DNA of 58,752 nucleotides from Paracidovorax wautersii. Lineage in GTDB: Bacteria; Pseudomonadota; Gammaproteobacteria; Burkholderiales; Burkholderiaceae_C. Positions 36,124 through 44,759 of the stretch are shown piece by piece. How positions within the stretch are numbered: position 1 is the stretch's first letter; each line of letters starts with the position of its first letter. Below the pieces are notes generated by a model. That model was not told where the DNA came from. It saw only the letters and a program-made list of their open reading frames with translations, and did not search any database. The stretch spans positions 1-58,752 of the forward strand of contig WNDQ01000023.1 of NCBI GenBank assembly GCA_009912175.1, read 5' to 3'. The position numbers were made by a program, and so were the translations under genes.

Positions 36124-37614
36124 TCAGCGCCCCAGTTGCTGCCGCATCAGCTCGCCCAGCGTGCGGTAGGCCTGCTCGACGGCGGGTGTGAACGGCAGGC
36201 CGCAGCTCACGCGCAGGAAGTGCTCGTAGCGGTCGGTGTTGGAGAACATCGGCCCGGGCGCGATGCGGATGCCCTGGGCCAGCGCCTGGTCGTACAGCCG
36301 CATGGTCGAAATGCCGACCGGCAGCTCCAGCCACAGGCTCAGGCCGCCGCGCGGCAGGCTCAGCCGCGTGCCGACCGGAAAGAACTGCGCGATGGCCTGG
36401 GCCGCCTGCTCGCGCTGCACACGCAACTGCGTGCGCATGCGGCGCAGATGGCGTTCGTAGGCCGGCGCGTCGACGCTGCGCGCGGCCAGCAGTTGCGACC
36501 AGCTCTGCATGTTGCGCGTGCGCGCGAACTTGAGCATCTGAACACGCGCGTGCCAGCGCCCCGCGCTCATCCAGCCCTGGCGCAGGCCGGGCGCAAAACT
36601 CTTGCTGAGCGAGGCGCAGTAGATCACGCAGCCATCGGCACCCGGCGCGTCCCAGGCCTTGGCGGGGCGCAGAACGTGGGGCACTTCGGCGAACTCGCGG
36701 TAGATGTCGTCTTCGATGACCGCCACGCCGTGCTGCGCGCACAGCCGCACCAGGCGCTCCTTGTGCGCATCGGGCATGCTGCAGCCCAGCGGCATCTGCA
36801 GGTGGGGCACGACCACCACGGCCTTCAGGCGCGGCTCGTTGCGCAAGGCCAGCTCCAGCGCCTCCAATGAAATGCCGGTCTGCGGGCTGCATGGGATCTC
36901 CAGCGCGCGCAGGCCCTGGGCTTCGATGGCCTGCAGGATGCCGAAGAAGGTCGGCGACTCGACCGCAATCACATCGCCCGGCTGGGCCACGGCGTCGAGC
37001 GCCAGGTTGACGCCCTCGGAATTGCCGTGCGTGGCGCTGATGTCGCCCGGCGCCAGGCTGACGTCGAAGCGCAACGCGTGGTGCGCCATGGCGTGCTGGA
37101 ACTCGGGGTGGGTGGTCGGCGCCGAGGGCCCTTGCACCAGGATGTCGGGCTGCTCGCGCAGCAGCGCGCTGGCCAGCCGGTTGAGCGCACGGGCGTCGAA
37201 CAGGCTGGGCGCGGGCATGGCGCTGCCCAGGTCGACCGCCAACGGCGCCGCGCGCCGGGCTTTTTCCAGGATGAGCGAGATGCGCGCGTTGATGCCGGTG
37301 AAGGCATCGGGGAGCACCTGCAGCGGCTCCAGCAGCTCGGGCTCGCGCGCGGCGGGCAGCGTGGCCATGGCCGACTCGACCGGCACACGCACGAAGTAGC
37401 CGACGCGCGCACGCGCCTCGACCACGCCCTTGTCTTCCAGGTGGCGCAGCACCTGCAGCGCGGTCGACAGGCTGATGCCGTGGCGCTGGCGCAGTTCGCG
37501 CACCGACGGCATCTGCATGCCGGGCTGGAGGCTGCCGCTGGCCACGGCCTGTTCGTACAGGCGCGCCAACTGCCGGTACAGCGGCAGGCCCTGGGTATCG
37601 TCGGGACGGAGCAT
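36124..37614 (-). CDS. MocR-type regulator: GntR helix-turn-helix fused to PLP aminotransferase domain
   Basis: A 496-residue chimeric transcription factor. Residues 8-75 are a GntR winged helix: LPLYRQLARLYEQAVASG, then GMQMPSVRELRQRHGISLST. From about residue 125 a fold-type I aminotransferase domain follows, with HGNSEGVNLAL and IEDDIYREF. The PLP lysine is in YCASLSKSFAPGLRQGW. MocR proteins use the PLP domain as an effector sensor, often for pyridoxal phosphate, GABA or amino compounds, usually without catalysis. The ATG at 37614 (MLRPDDTQG) is chosen because the helix-turn-helix begins just after it. It is divergent from a small unknown gene with a palindromic site between, so that gene is a likely target. 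Confidence 0.92.
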   Translation of the reverse strand: MLRPDDTQGLPLYRQLARLYEQAVASGSLQPGMQMPSVRELRQRHGISLSTALQVLRHLEDKGVVEARARVGYFVRVPVESAMATLPAAREPELLEPLQVLPDAFTGINARISLILEKARRAAPLAVDLGSAMPAPSLFDARALNRLASALLREQPDILVQGPSAPTTHPEFQHAMAHHALRFDVSLAPGDISATHGNSEGVNLALDAVAQPGDVIAVESPTFFGILQAIEAQGLRALEIPCSPQTGISLEALELALRNEPRLKAVVVVPHLQMPLGCSMPDAHKERLVRLCAQHGVAVIEDDIYREFAEVPHVLRPAKAWDAPGADGCVIYCASLSKSFAPGLRQGWMSAGRWHARVQMLKFARTRNMQSWSQLLAARSVDAPAYERHLRRMRTQLRVQREQAAQAIAQFFPVGTRLSLPRGGLSLWLELPVGISTMRLYDQALAQGIRIAPGPMFSNTDRYEHFLRVSCGLPFTPAVEQAYRTLGELMRQQLGR

Positions 37615-37769
37615 GGCGAGAGTCCGGTGGAAAAATGAAGCGGCGTGAACAATGGCCTCGGCCCATCGCTGAGCGATGACCCCAATCCCTACGGCGGCGG
37701 CCGGCCATCCAAAACGGTGCACTCATCATGCCGCAGCGCGCCGGCACCGGACAGATACAGTTCGGCGCG

Positions 37770-37810
37770 CTGTTATGCAGAACAGCCACTACCCAATGCA
37801 ATCTGTTCTG
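37770..37810. promoter_or_regulatory. Candidate MocR operator: three CTGTT/AACAG half-sites
   Basis: CTGTT at 37770-37774 and AACAG at 37781-37785 form one palindrome; CAGAACAG (37778-37785) and CTGTTCTG (37803-37810) form a second, perfect 8-bp inverted repeat with a 17-base spacer. It lies midway between the regulator and the divergent small gene. Multiple half-sites are typical for dimeric MocR proteins. Confidence 0.5.
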
Positions 37811-37896
37811 CTTGCACCACAGCCGCACTGTGTCTGCCGCCCGGCCGCTGGTTTTTTTACGCTGGAGCCCATGGACAACCCCGTCGGAGCTCCCGC

Positions 37897-38274
37897 ATGA
37901 CCACGCCTTCCACCCCCTCGCCTCGCCTGGCACCCGGTGCCCGCACCACGCCCCTGGCCGTCGCACCGGGCCAGACCACACTGCTGTGCCTGCCGCCTGG
38001 CCATGCCCTGCTGTGCCTCGAAGGCAGCGCCGTGCTGCGCCAGGGGCCGCTGCTGTGGGGCCAGGTCTTGCACGCCGCACGCCAGAGCCTGGCGCCAGGC
38101 CAGGCTTTCCACGGCGGCCATGACGGCCAGTCGGTGTGGCTGCAGATCAGCGCGCGCGCACCGGGCACCGCCCACCTGCTGGTGGTGGCACCGGCGGCCG
38201 CCCCGGGTTGGCTCCGGCAAGGGCTGCGTCGGCTGCGGGCCTGGCTGCGCCCGGCCGTTCAGGCCGAGGCCTGA
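37897..38274 (+). CDS. Small uncharacterised protein, possibly DUF2917-like
   Basis: A 125-residue protein I do not recognise with certainty. It has a Pro/Ala-rich start, a central beta-rich stretch (LLCLPPGHALLCLEGSAVLR, then SLAPGQAFHGGHDGQSVWLQ) resembling the short cupin-like DUF2917 proteins of Burkholderiales, and a basic C-terminus with LRQGLRRLRAWLRP. No signal peptide or membrane helix. The frame is open upstream to 37645, but the ATG at 37897 lies outside the operator region and after a GGAG. It is divergent from the MocR-type regulator and is probably controlled by it. Confidence 0.65.
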   Translation: MTTPSTPSPRLAPGARTTPLAVAPGQTTLLCLPPGHALLCLEGSAVLRQGPLLWGQVLHAARQSLAPGQAFHGGHDGQSVWLQISARAPGTAHLLVVAPAAAPGWLRQGLRRLRAWLRPAVQAEA

Positions 38275-38284
38275 CTGAACCCAA

Positions 38285-39502
38285 CTAGACCTGCGCGGCG
38301 CGCAGGCGCTGCGAGATCTCGCGCAGCGCGGCAATGCCGCTTTGCTCGGCGCGGTGGCACCAGGCCTGCAGGTCGGCGGCGAGCTGCTCGCGGCTGCGGG
38401 TGGTGCTCTGCCACAAGGTGCGCAGTTCTTCGCGCATGGCGTGCATCTGGTCGAGGATGGGGTGCTCGGCACGCGCCTTGAGCAGGCTGGGGCGCACGGC
38501 GGCCGGCACCTTGTCGTCGTCGCGGTGCAGCCAGCGGCGCGCGATCTTGAGCAGGGCGATGTCGGCGCCCCGGGCCTTGAGCACGGCAATCTCGGCTTTG
38601 CAGGCGCTGCGCATCTGCGCGGCGTAGTGGGCCATTACCTCGTAGCGGTGGGCGATGACGGCCTCCAGCGTTTTTTCGTCGGCCACGGGCTGGACCTGGC
38701 CCAGGCGCAGCTTGGGCGGCATCTTGCGCACCTTGGCCAAGCCGACCTTCTGCATCGCCACGATGTAGCCCCAGGCGATGTCGAACTCGTAGGGCTTGAC
38801 CGAGAACTTGGCGGAGGTCGGGTAGGTGTGGTGGTTGTTGTGCAGTTCCTCGCCGCCGATCACGATGCCCCAGGGCACGAGGTTGGTGCTGGCGTCGGTC
38901 GCCTCGAAGTTGCGATAGCCCACGTAGTGGCCCAGGCCGTTGATGACACCGGCCGCCCAGAACGGGATCCAGACCATCTGCACGGCCCAGATCGTCAGGC
39001 CGATGGCGCCGAACAGCGCGACGTCGAGCAGCAGCATGAACGTCACGCCCAGCCAGCTGTAGCGGCCGTAGAGCTTGTGTTCGAGCCAGTCGTTGGGCGT
39101 GCCGTGGCCGAACTTCTTCATCGTTTCGGCATTGCGGCTTTCGGCGCGGTACAGCTCGGCGCCACGCCAGAAGACCTCGTCGATGCCGCGTGTCTGCGGG
39201 CTGTGCGGGTCGTCCTCGGTCTCGCACTTGGCGTGGTGCTTGCGGTGGATGGCGACCCATTCCTTGGTCACCATGCCGGTGCCGATCCACAGCCAGAAGC
39301 GGAAGAAATGCGCCGCCGCCGGATGCAGGTCGAGCGAGCGGTGCGCCTGCGAGCGGTGCAGGTAGATGGTGACCGAGGCGATGGTCAGGTGCGTGGTCAG
39401 AAGCACGTAGAGCACGATCTCCCACCAGCTGAAATTCAGCAGGCCGTTGGAGAGCCACTCCAGCACGGAGTAGACAGCGGGGGTATTGATCCAGGAGATC
39501 AC
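38285..39502 (-). CDS. Membrane fatty-acid (acyl-CoA/acyl-lipid) desaturase
   Basis: A 405-residue integral-membrane di-iron desaturase introducing a double bond into acyl chains. The three histidine boxes are present: HRSQAH at about 49-54, HRKHH at about 86-90 and HNNHH at about 225-229, together with hydrophobic pairs near 25-45, 65-85, 150-170 and 172-192. After the third box comes a 170-residue cytoplasmic tail rich in Ala, Arg, Glu and Leu, helical in appearance. It stands alone on the minus strand with 194 bases before the next gene upstream. Delta-9 activity is the most likely guess from the box spacing. Confidence 0.9.
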   Translation of the reverse strand: MISWINTPAVYSVLEWLSNGLLNFSWWEIVLYVLLTTHLTIASVTIYLHRSQAHRSLDLHPAAAHFFRFWLWIGTGMVTKEWVAIHRKHHAKCETEDDPHSPQTRGIDEVFWRGAELYRAESRNAETMKKFGHGTPNDWLEHKLYGRYSWLGVTFMLLLDVALFGAIGLTIWAVQMVWIPFWAAGVINGLGHYVGYRNFEATDASTNLVPWGIVIGGEELHNNHHTYPTSAKFSVKPYEFDIAWGYIVAMQKVGLAKVRKMPPKLRLGQVQPVADEKTLEAVIAHRYEVMAHYAAQMRSACKAEIAVLKARGADIALLKIARRWLHRDDDKVPAAVRPSLLKARAEHPILDQMHAMREELRTLWQSTTRSREQLAADLQAWCHRAEQSGIAALREISQRLRAAQV

Positions 39503-39696
39503 AGACTAGGTCCTCACACGGCCCGTTCGCCGGGGCCTCACCTTGCACACTCAATCGGGACGGCGCCGAACGCCGGGCCCATCATTCTAGGGAATGGAGT
39601 CCCCGCCGCCCATCCGGTTCCACCTGGATGATGCAGGCATGCATCAGCTTCTGGCAGCCATCCGCTATCAAATCCAGACAAAACCAACGATCTGCA

Positions 39697-40986
39697 TCAA
39701 GCCTTTCTCTGCCAAACAGCCGCGAAGAAACCGTCGGTGCCATGGCGCTGCGGCCACAGGCGCAAATACTCGCCCTGCTCGCCCGCGCACAGGCTGGCGG
39801 CGTTCTCGACCTTGAGCTGGGTCAGCAGCTCGGTGGCGTTGAGCGGCTCGAAGTCGGGGTGCTGGGCCGCGAAGGCTTCGGCGATGGCTTCGTTTTCGGC
39901 CGGCAGCACGCTGCAGGTGGCGTAGACCAGGCGGCCGCCGGCTTTGACCAGCCGGGCCGCGCTGGCCAGGATGGCCGTCTGCTTGGCCGTCAGTTCCTCG
40001 ACCGCCTGGGGCGACTGGCGCCACTTCAGGTCGGGGTTGCGGCGCAGCGTGCCCAGGCCCGAGCACGGCGCATCGACCAGCACGCGGTCCATCTTGCCGG
40101 CCAGGCGTTTGATGCGCTCGTCGCGCTCGTGCGCGATGCCCACCGGATGCACGTTCGAAAGGCCGCTGCGCGCCAGGCGCGGCTTGAGCGCGTCGAGCCG
40201 GTGCGCCGAGGTGTCGAAGGCGTAGAGCCGGCCGGTACTGCGCATGCCCGCGCCAATGGCCAGCGTCTTGCCGCCCGCGCCCGCGCAGAAGTCGGCCACC
40301 ATCTCGCCGCGCTTGGCGTCGAGCAGCAGCGCCAGCAGCTGCGAGCCCTCGTCCTGCACTTCGATGGCGCCGCGCGCAAAGACGTCGAGCTTGGTGAGCG
40401 CCGGCTTGCCATCGACCCGCAGGCCCCAGGGCGAATAAGGCGTGGCCTGGCTGGCAATGCCGGCCTTGGCCAGTTCCTTCTGCACCTCGGCGCGCTTGGC
40501 CTGGAAGGTGTTGACCCGCAGGTCCAGCGGCGCCGGCGTGTTGACCACGTCGACATAGGTCCAGAACGCATCGTTGCCCAGCTGCGACTTCAGGGGCTGG
40601 ATCAGCCAGTCGGGCAGGTTGTGGCGGTGCAGGTCCATCAAGGTCGGATCGATCTTGACGTTGACCTTGTCGCAGGCGTCGATCCAGGTCTTTTCCGCTT
40701 CGGTCAGCGCGCTCTTGAGAAAGTCGCGCGGGCCATGGAAAGCCAGGATGGCCAGGCGCCGCCACTTCGAGCCCGAGCCCTTGGGGGCGCCCTGCACCAG
40801 CGCCTCGAACAGCGTCTTGCGGCGCAGCACGTTGAACGCGGTTTCGGCCAGCGTGGCGCGTTCGCGCGGGCCGAGCGAGCGGTGGTCGCGGAAGTAGCGG
40901 GACACCACGGCGTCGGCCGGGTGATCGAATTTGAGGACGAGCTCGACCAGCTCGCCGCAGGCGTCAATGAGGGCTTTGGGATGCAT
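39697..40986 (-). CDS. RsmB/NOP-family RNA (cytosine-5) methyltransferase
   Basis: A 429-residue SAM-dependent methyltransferase. An N-terminal helical NusB-like part (about 1-130) precedes the catalytic domain. Motif I is ADFCAGAGGKTLAIGAGM. The two cysteines of the m5C mechanism are in VDAPCSGLGTLRRNPDLKW and YATCSVLPAENE. This may be RsmB (16S C967) or a paralogue; the genomic neighbours (purN, desaturase) do not match the usual fmt-def-rsmB context, so I leave the symbol blank. Confidence 0.9.
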   Translation of the reverse strand: MHPKALIDACGELVELVLKFDHPADAVVSRYFRDHRSLGPRERATLAETAFNVLRRKTLFEALVQGAPKGSGSKWRRLAILAFHGPRDFLKSALTEAEKTWIDACDKVNVKIDPTLMDLHRHNLPDWLIQPLKSQLGNDAFWTYVDVVNTPAPLDLRVNTFQAKRAEVQKELAKAGIASQATPYSPWGLRVDGKPALTKLDVFARGAIEVQDEGSQLLALLLDAKRGEMVADFCAGAGGKTLAIGAGMRSTGRLYAFDTSAHRLDALKPRLARSGLSNVHPVGIAHERDERIKRLAGKMDRVLVDAPCSGLGTLRRNPDLKWRQSPQAVEELTAKQTAILASAARLVKAGGRLVYATCSVLPAENEAIAEAFAAQHPDFEPLNATELLTQLKVENAASLCAGEQGEYLRLWPQRHGTDGFFAAVWQRKA

Positions 40987-40994
40987 ATGGGTAA

Positions 40995-41594
40995 CTATTG
41001 TGGTTCAGCGGCGGCCAGGGCCTGGATTTTTTCGCGCACCGCGCGCGGGTAGATCAGATGTTCCTGGCTGAGCACGCGTGCCGCCAGGGTTTGCCGGGTG
41101 TCGCCCGGCAGCACGGGCACGGCGGCCTGCGCCAGGATGGGGCCGTGGTCCAGTTCAGGCGTGACCTCGTGCACGGTCGCGCCTGCCAGCGTGCAGCCCG
41201 CATCGATGGCGCGCTGGTGCGTGTCCAGCCCCGGAAAGGCCGGCAGCAGCGAGGGGTGGATGTTGACCATGCGCCCCGCGTAGCGCTGCACGAAGCCCGG
41301 CGTGAGGATGCGCATGAAGCCCGCCAGCACGACCAGCGCCGGCGCGTGGGCATCGACCACCTGGGCCAGCGCGGCGTCGAAGGCCTCGCGGCTGGCGTAG
41401 GCCTTGTGGTCGACCACGGCGGTGGCAATGCCGCGCGCCTGCGCCCAGGCCAGCCCGGCCGCGTCGGCGCGGTTGCTGATGACGGCGGCCACGCGCGCGC
41501 CATGGCGGCGCGCCCAGTCCTCCTGCTCGGCGCAGGTCACGATGGCAGCCATGTTGCTGCCGGCGCCGGAGATCAGGATGACGATGTTTTTCAT
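40995..41594 (-). CDS. purN: Phosphoribosylglycinamide formyltransferase PurN
   Basis: A 199-residue folate-dependent enzyme of purine synthesis. The GAR-binding start is [16 protein letters not shown]. The catalytic Asn-His are in [19 protein letters not shown], and the Asp is in [15 protein letters not shown]. The ATG at 41594 fits the family; the longer frame adds only 12 residues. It lies eight bases upstream of the methyltransferase and is transcribed with it. Confidence 0.96.
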   Translation of the reverse strand: MKNIVILISGAGSNMAAIVTCAEQEDWARRHGARVAAVISNRADAAGLAWAQARGIATAVVDHKAYASREAFDAALAQVVDAHAPALVVLAGFMRILTPGFVQRYAGRMVNIHPSLLPAFPGLDTHQRAIDAGCTLAGATVHEVTPELDHGPILAQAAVPVLPGDTRQTLAARVLSQEHLIYPRAVREKIQALAAAEPQ

Positions 41595-41743
41595 GGCATG
41601 CTCAGGAGAGAACGTCGGCGCAGGCGGCAAGGCCCGCGCTTTTCGGGGAGGCAGGATTATCCCAGCCTTGCCCGCCTCGCCCTTCGCCGCCGGCCCCGCG
41701 CCTTTTCTTCAACCGGCCTCGTGCCCCAGACCGACCCGCTGCC

Positions 41744-42424
41744 ATGCCCGCCCTGCGCCCCCTGACCGCCTCTGAAGCTCGTGTCCTGGCCACCCTGATG
41801 GAAAAGGCCCGCACCGTGCCCGACAGCTACCCGCTCACGCTCAACAGCCTGCTGGCCGGCTGCAACCAGAAAAGCAGCCGCGCGCCGCTCATGAACCTGG
41901 GCGAGACCGATGCCCAGGAAGCCCTGACGGCGCTGCGCCAGATCGACTTGGTGATCGAAACCAGCGGCGGGCGCACCACACGCTACGAACACAACTTCCA
42001 GCGCGGCGTGGGCGTGCCCGAGCAGTCGGCCGTGCTGCTGGGCCTGCTGATGCTGCGCGGCCCGCAGACGGCGGGCGAACTGCGGCTCAACGCCGAACGC
42101 TGGTACCGCTTTGCCGACATTTCCTCGGTCGAGGCCTTCCTGGACGAACTGGCCGAACGCAGCGCCGAAAAAGGCGGCCCGCTGGTCATTCGCCTGCCCC
42201 GCGCGCCCGGCGCCCGCGAACAGCGCTGGGCCCACCTGCTGTGCGGCCCCGTGGACACCGAGACCGCCCTGTCGGCCTCGGACCCTTCCACACCGAACGA
42301 CGCCCTGCAGCAACGCGTGACCACCCTCGAAGCCCAGGTCGAATCGCTGCAGGCCACCGTGCTGGCCCTGTGCGAACAACTGGGCGTGGATGTCGCAACC
42401 GTCGGGCGCGCAGAGGCGTCTTGA
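41744..42424 (+). CDS. YceH-family (DUF480) protein
   Basis: A 226-residue cytoplasmic protein of unknown molecular function. Its two winged-helix-like domains contain the family signatures [38 protein letters not shown] and [19 protein letters not shown]. The C-terminus ends in a short coiled coil ([20 protein letters not shown]). It is divergent from purN with a 149-base gap and is followed by a structured intergenic repeat. Confidence 0.92.
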   Translation: MPALRPLTASEARVLATLMEKARTVPDSYPLTLNSLLAGCNQKSSRAPLMNLGETDAQEALTALRQIDLVIETSGGRTTRYEHNFQRGVGVPEQSAVLLGLLMLRGPQTAGELRLNAERWYRFADISSVEAFLDELAERSAEKGGPLVIRLPRAPGAREQRWAHLLCGPVDTETALSASDPSTPNDALQQRVTTLEAQVESLQATVLALCEQLGVDVATVGRAEAS

Positions 42425-42485
42425 ACTGGGTCTTCTGCGGCACACGGCACATCGTCTGTGTTCCCTCAGCCGGTCGTTCCCTTTT

Positions 42486-42570
42486 CAAGTGACAGCGTGG
42501 ACGGGCTTTGCCCGTCCAGGGCTGTCGCCCCCTGGGGGGGGAGGCGCCGCAGGCGCTTCGGGGGGGAGCC
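42486..42570. repeat. Structured intergenic repeat, copy 1
   Basis: This block lies between the convergent YceH and Hsp15-like genes and matches 48037-48118. It starts CAAGTGACAGCGTGG. Structure: outer stem GACAGC (42491-42496)/GCTGTC (42521-42526), inner hairpin ACGGGC-TTT-GCCCGT (42501-42515), then C-run, G-run and a second hairpin GCGCC-GCA-GGCGC, ending CTTCGGGGGGGAGCC. The size and position suggest a REP-like element. Confidence 0.85.
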
Positions 42571-43004
42571 TACCGCCACTCGGCGGACCAGCGGTCGCCC
42601 CAGGCGTCGCGGGCGCCGTCGTCGTCCTGCAGACGCTCGATCTGCCGGCGATCCCGCCTGGTCGGGCGTCCTTCGGCATGGCCCAGGGCGGGCTCGGGCG
42701 CCAGGTGGCGCTGCCGCGCGGCTTCCTCGCGTGCGGCCACGCTCTCGGGCGTTTCGGTGTAGAGCTGCTGCGCCACGGGCGCCGGGCCGCGCTGGTTGCT
42801 CGCACCCAAAACCTTGACGCTGCGCAGCACGCCGCCGGGCTGGACCAGGCTCACCTCGTCGCCGGGCTTGACCTCGCGCGAGGGCTTGGCGGGCTGGCCG
42901 TTGACACGCACGCGGCCATGGTCGAGTGCGTCCACGGCCAGGCGCCGCGTCTTGAAGAAACGCGCGGCCCACAGCCACTTGTCGATGCGCAGTTTGTCCA
43001 TCAA
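42570..43004 (-). CDS. hslR: S4-domain RNA-binding protein (Hsp15/HslR type)
   Basis: A 144-residue protein. Residues 1-60 are an S4 domain: KLRIDKWLWAARFFKTRRLA followed by GRVRVNGQPAKPSREVKPGDEV. The rest is a charged tail rich in Arg, Glu and Ala. Hsp15 binds free 50S subunits carrying nascent chain and helps recycle them. The start is MMDKLR; the second Met is equally possible. Its 3' end borders repeat copy 1. It runs in the same direction as the MAPEG gene 32 bases upstream. Confidence 0.9.
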   Translation of the reverse strand: MMDKLRIDKWLWAARFFKTRRLAVDALDHGRVRVNGQPAKPSREVKPGDEVSLVQPGGVLRSVKVLGASNQRGPAPVAQQLYTETPESVAAREEAARQRHLAPEPALGHAEGRPTRRDRRQIERLQDDDGARDAWGDRWSAEWR

Positions 43005-43035
43005 GGCGTCGGCGTTGATCCCGGGTCGTGCCTCG

Positions 43036-43428
43036 TCAGCGCAGGATGGCCACCAGGACCATCACCAAGCCCGCGAACGACACACAGAAAGCCGCCGAGC
43101 GCAGGTAGCACACGCCCCAGGCGTACAGCGGCACGTAGACGATGCGCGCGGCCAGGTAGAGCGCGGCGCCCCAATGCGTGAGCGCGCCATTGCGGTCGGC
43201 CACGTGGGCGATCAGGATGGCGATGGCAAACAGCGGCAGGGTTTCGAACAGATTGGCCTGTGCCCGGCGCAGCCGGCCGGTGACCTTGCCGACGGGCGGG
43301 CCCGCCTCGTCGCGCGGGCCGGTGTTGTAGGCCATGCCGGTCTCGCGATTGCGCCAGCTGGCGGGCAGCATGACCTGCACGAGTGCCAGCACCAGGGTCC
43401 AGCCCAGCACGGTCAGCTCAAAAGTCAT
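43036..43428 (-). CDS. MAPEG-family membrane protein
   Basis: A 130-residue inner-membrane protein with four helices (about 3-20, 58-78, 82-105, 108-128). The motifs NTGPRDEAGPPVGKVTGRLR and RAQANLFETLPLFAIAILIA belong to the MAPEG family, named for membrane-associated eicosanoid and glutathione metabolism. Bacterial members are mostly uncharacterised; glutathione-dependent detoxification is only a family-level guess. Confidence 0.88.
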   Translation of the reverse strand: MTFELTVLGWTLVLALVQVMLPASWRNRETGMAYNTGPRDEAGPPVGKVTGRLRRAQANLFETLPLFAIAILIAHVADRNGALTHWGAALYLAARIVYVPLYAWGVCYLRSAAFCVSFAGLVMVLVAILR

Positions 43429-43532
43429 GCACGGGATCCGATTGAAGCGGCCATGCGGGCATTGTGCATGAACAACGCGCCCGCTTCCAGGCCCTGCGCA
43501 CAGCGTGGATTCCCGGTGGATGGCCGCGCGTT

Positions 43533-44759
43533 TCAGGCCGGCAAGGCATCGTCGAGCACCTCGATCCAGTGCCGCACCGGCCGCTCGGTGCCGCTTTGCA
43601 GATGCACGATGCAGCCGACGTTGGCCGAGATGATGGCGTGCGGCTCCAGCGCCGTCAGGTGCCCGAGCTTGCGATCACGCAGCTGCGTGGCCAACGCCGG
43701 CTGCAGCACGGAATAGGTGCCGGCCGAGCCGCAGCACAGGTGCGATTCGCTGCGCGCAAGCTGCACGTCGAACCCCAGGTCCGACAGATGCCGCTCGACG
43801 CCGCCGCGCAACTGCTGGCCGTGCTGCAGCGTGCACGGCGGATGGAAAGCCAGCCGCAGGCCCTGTCCGTTTACACGGCCGCGCAGCGCGGGGGCGATGT
43901 CGGGCAGCAGCTCGCTGACGTCGCGCGTGAGGGCGCTGATGCGCGCGGCCTTGTCGGCATAGGCGGCGTCGCCGCGCAGCAGGTGGCCGTACTCACGCAC
44001 CAGCGCGCCGCAGCCCGAGGCGTTCATGACCAGGGCCTCGACCTCGCCCGACTCGACCTGCGGCCACCAGGCGTCGATGTTGCGGCGCATCTGATCGAGC
44101 GCCGCCGCCTGTTCGTTGAGATGGAAACGGATGGCCCCGCAGCAGCCGGCCTGCGGCGCCACCAGCGTCTGGATGCCGGCCGCGTCGAGCACACGCGCCG
44201 TGGCGGCGTTGATGCCGGGCGCCATCGCCGGCTGCACGCAACCGGCCAGCAGCAGCACGCGGCGCGCATGGCGGCCCTGGGGCCAGGGGCGCGCCGCGCG
44301 AGGTTCAGGCACCTTGGCGCACAACGTGGCGGGCAGCAGGCCGCGCACCCGCTGGCCCAGCCGCAGCGCTGGCGCGAACAACGGCGAGGTCAGGCCCTCG
44401 CGCAGCAGCCAGCGCACCGCGCGCTCGCCCGCGGGCCGCCGCACACGCGCGTCCACGATCTCGCGGCCGATGTCCACCAGGTGGCCGTACTGCACGCCGC
44501 TGGGGCAGGTGGTCTCGCAGTTGCGGCAGGTCAGGCAGCGGTCGAGGTGCAGCTGCGTCTGGCGTGTGGGTGCCTGGCCTTCGAGCACCTGCTTGATCTG
44601 GTAGATGCGCCCGCGCGGCCCGTCGAGCTCGTCGCCCAGCAGCTGGTAGGTCGGGCAGGTGGCGGTGCAAAAGCCGCAGTGCACGCACTTGCGCAAAATC
44701 GCCTCGGCCTCGCGGCCCGCGTCCGTGTCCTGGAACTCAGGGGAAAGGTGGGTTTGCAT
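43533..44759 (-). CDS. glcF: Glycolate oxidase iron-sulfur subunit GlcF
   Basis: A 408-residue subunit of the GlcDEF complex that oxidises glycolate to glyoxylate. The two [4Fe-4S] motifs are CVHCGFCTATCPTY (about residues 25-38) and CLTCRNCETTCPSGVQ (about 78-93). Two cysteine-rich CCG domains follow, with APQAGCCGAIRFHLN and FHPPCTLQHGQQ...LCCGSAGTY. Its first 23 bases overlap the end of the DUF1275 gene, so it belongs to the same operon. The ATG at 44759 matches the family start (MQTHLSPEFQDT). Confidence 0.95.
   Translation of the reverse strand: MQTHLSPEFQDTDAGREAEAILRKCVHCGFCTATCPTYQLLGDELDGPRGRIYQIKQVLEGQAPTRQTQLHLDRCLTCRNCETTCPSGVQYGHLVDIGREIVDARVRRPAGERAVRWLLREGLTSPLFAPALRLGQRVRGLLPATLCAKVPEPRAARPWPQGRHARRVLLLAGCVQPAMAPGINAATARVLDAAGIQTLVAPQAGCCGAIRFHLNEQAAALDQMRRNIDAWWPQVESGEVEALVMNASGCGALVREYGHLLRGDAAYADKAARISALTRDVSELLPDIAPALRGRVNGQGLRLAFHPPCTLQHGQQLRGGVERHLSDLGFDVQLARSESHLCCGSAGTYSVLQPALATQLRDRKLGHLTALEPHAIISANVGCIVHLQSGTERPVRHWIEVLDDALPA

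Noticed and set aside
42485-42978. Alternative minus-strand frame over the Hsp15-like gene and repeat copy 1
   Set aside because: The S4 domain lies clearly in the frame 43004-42570; the alternative frame only interests as evidence that the repeat stays open in that phase.
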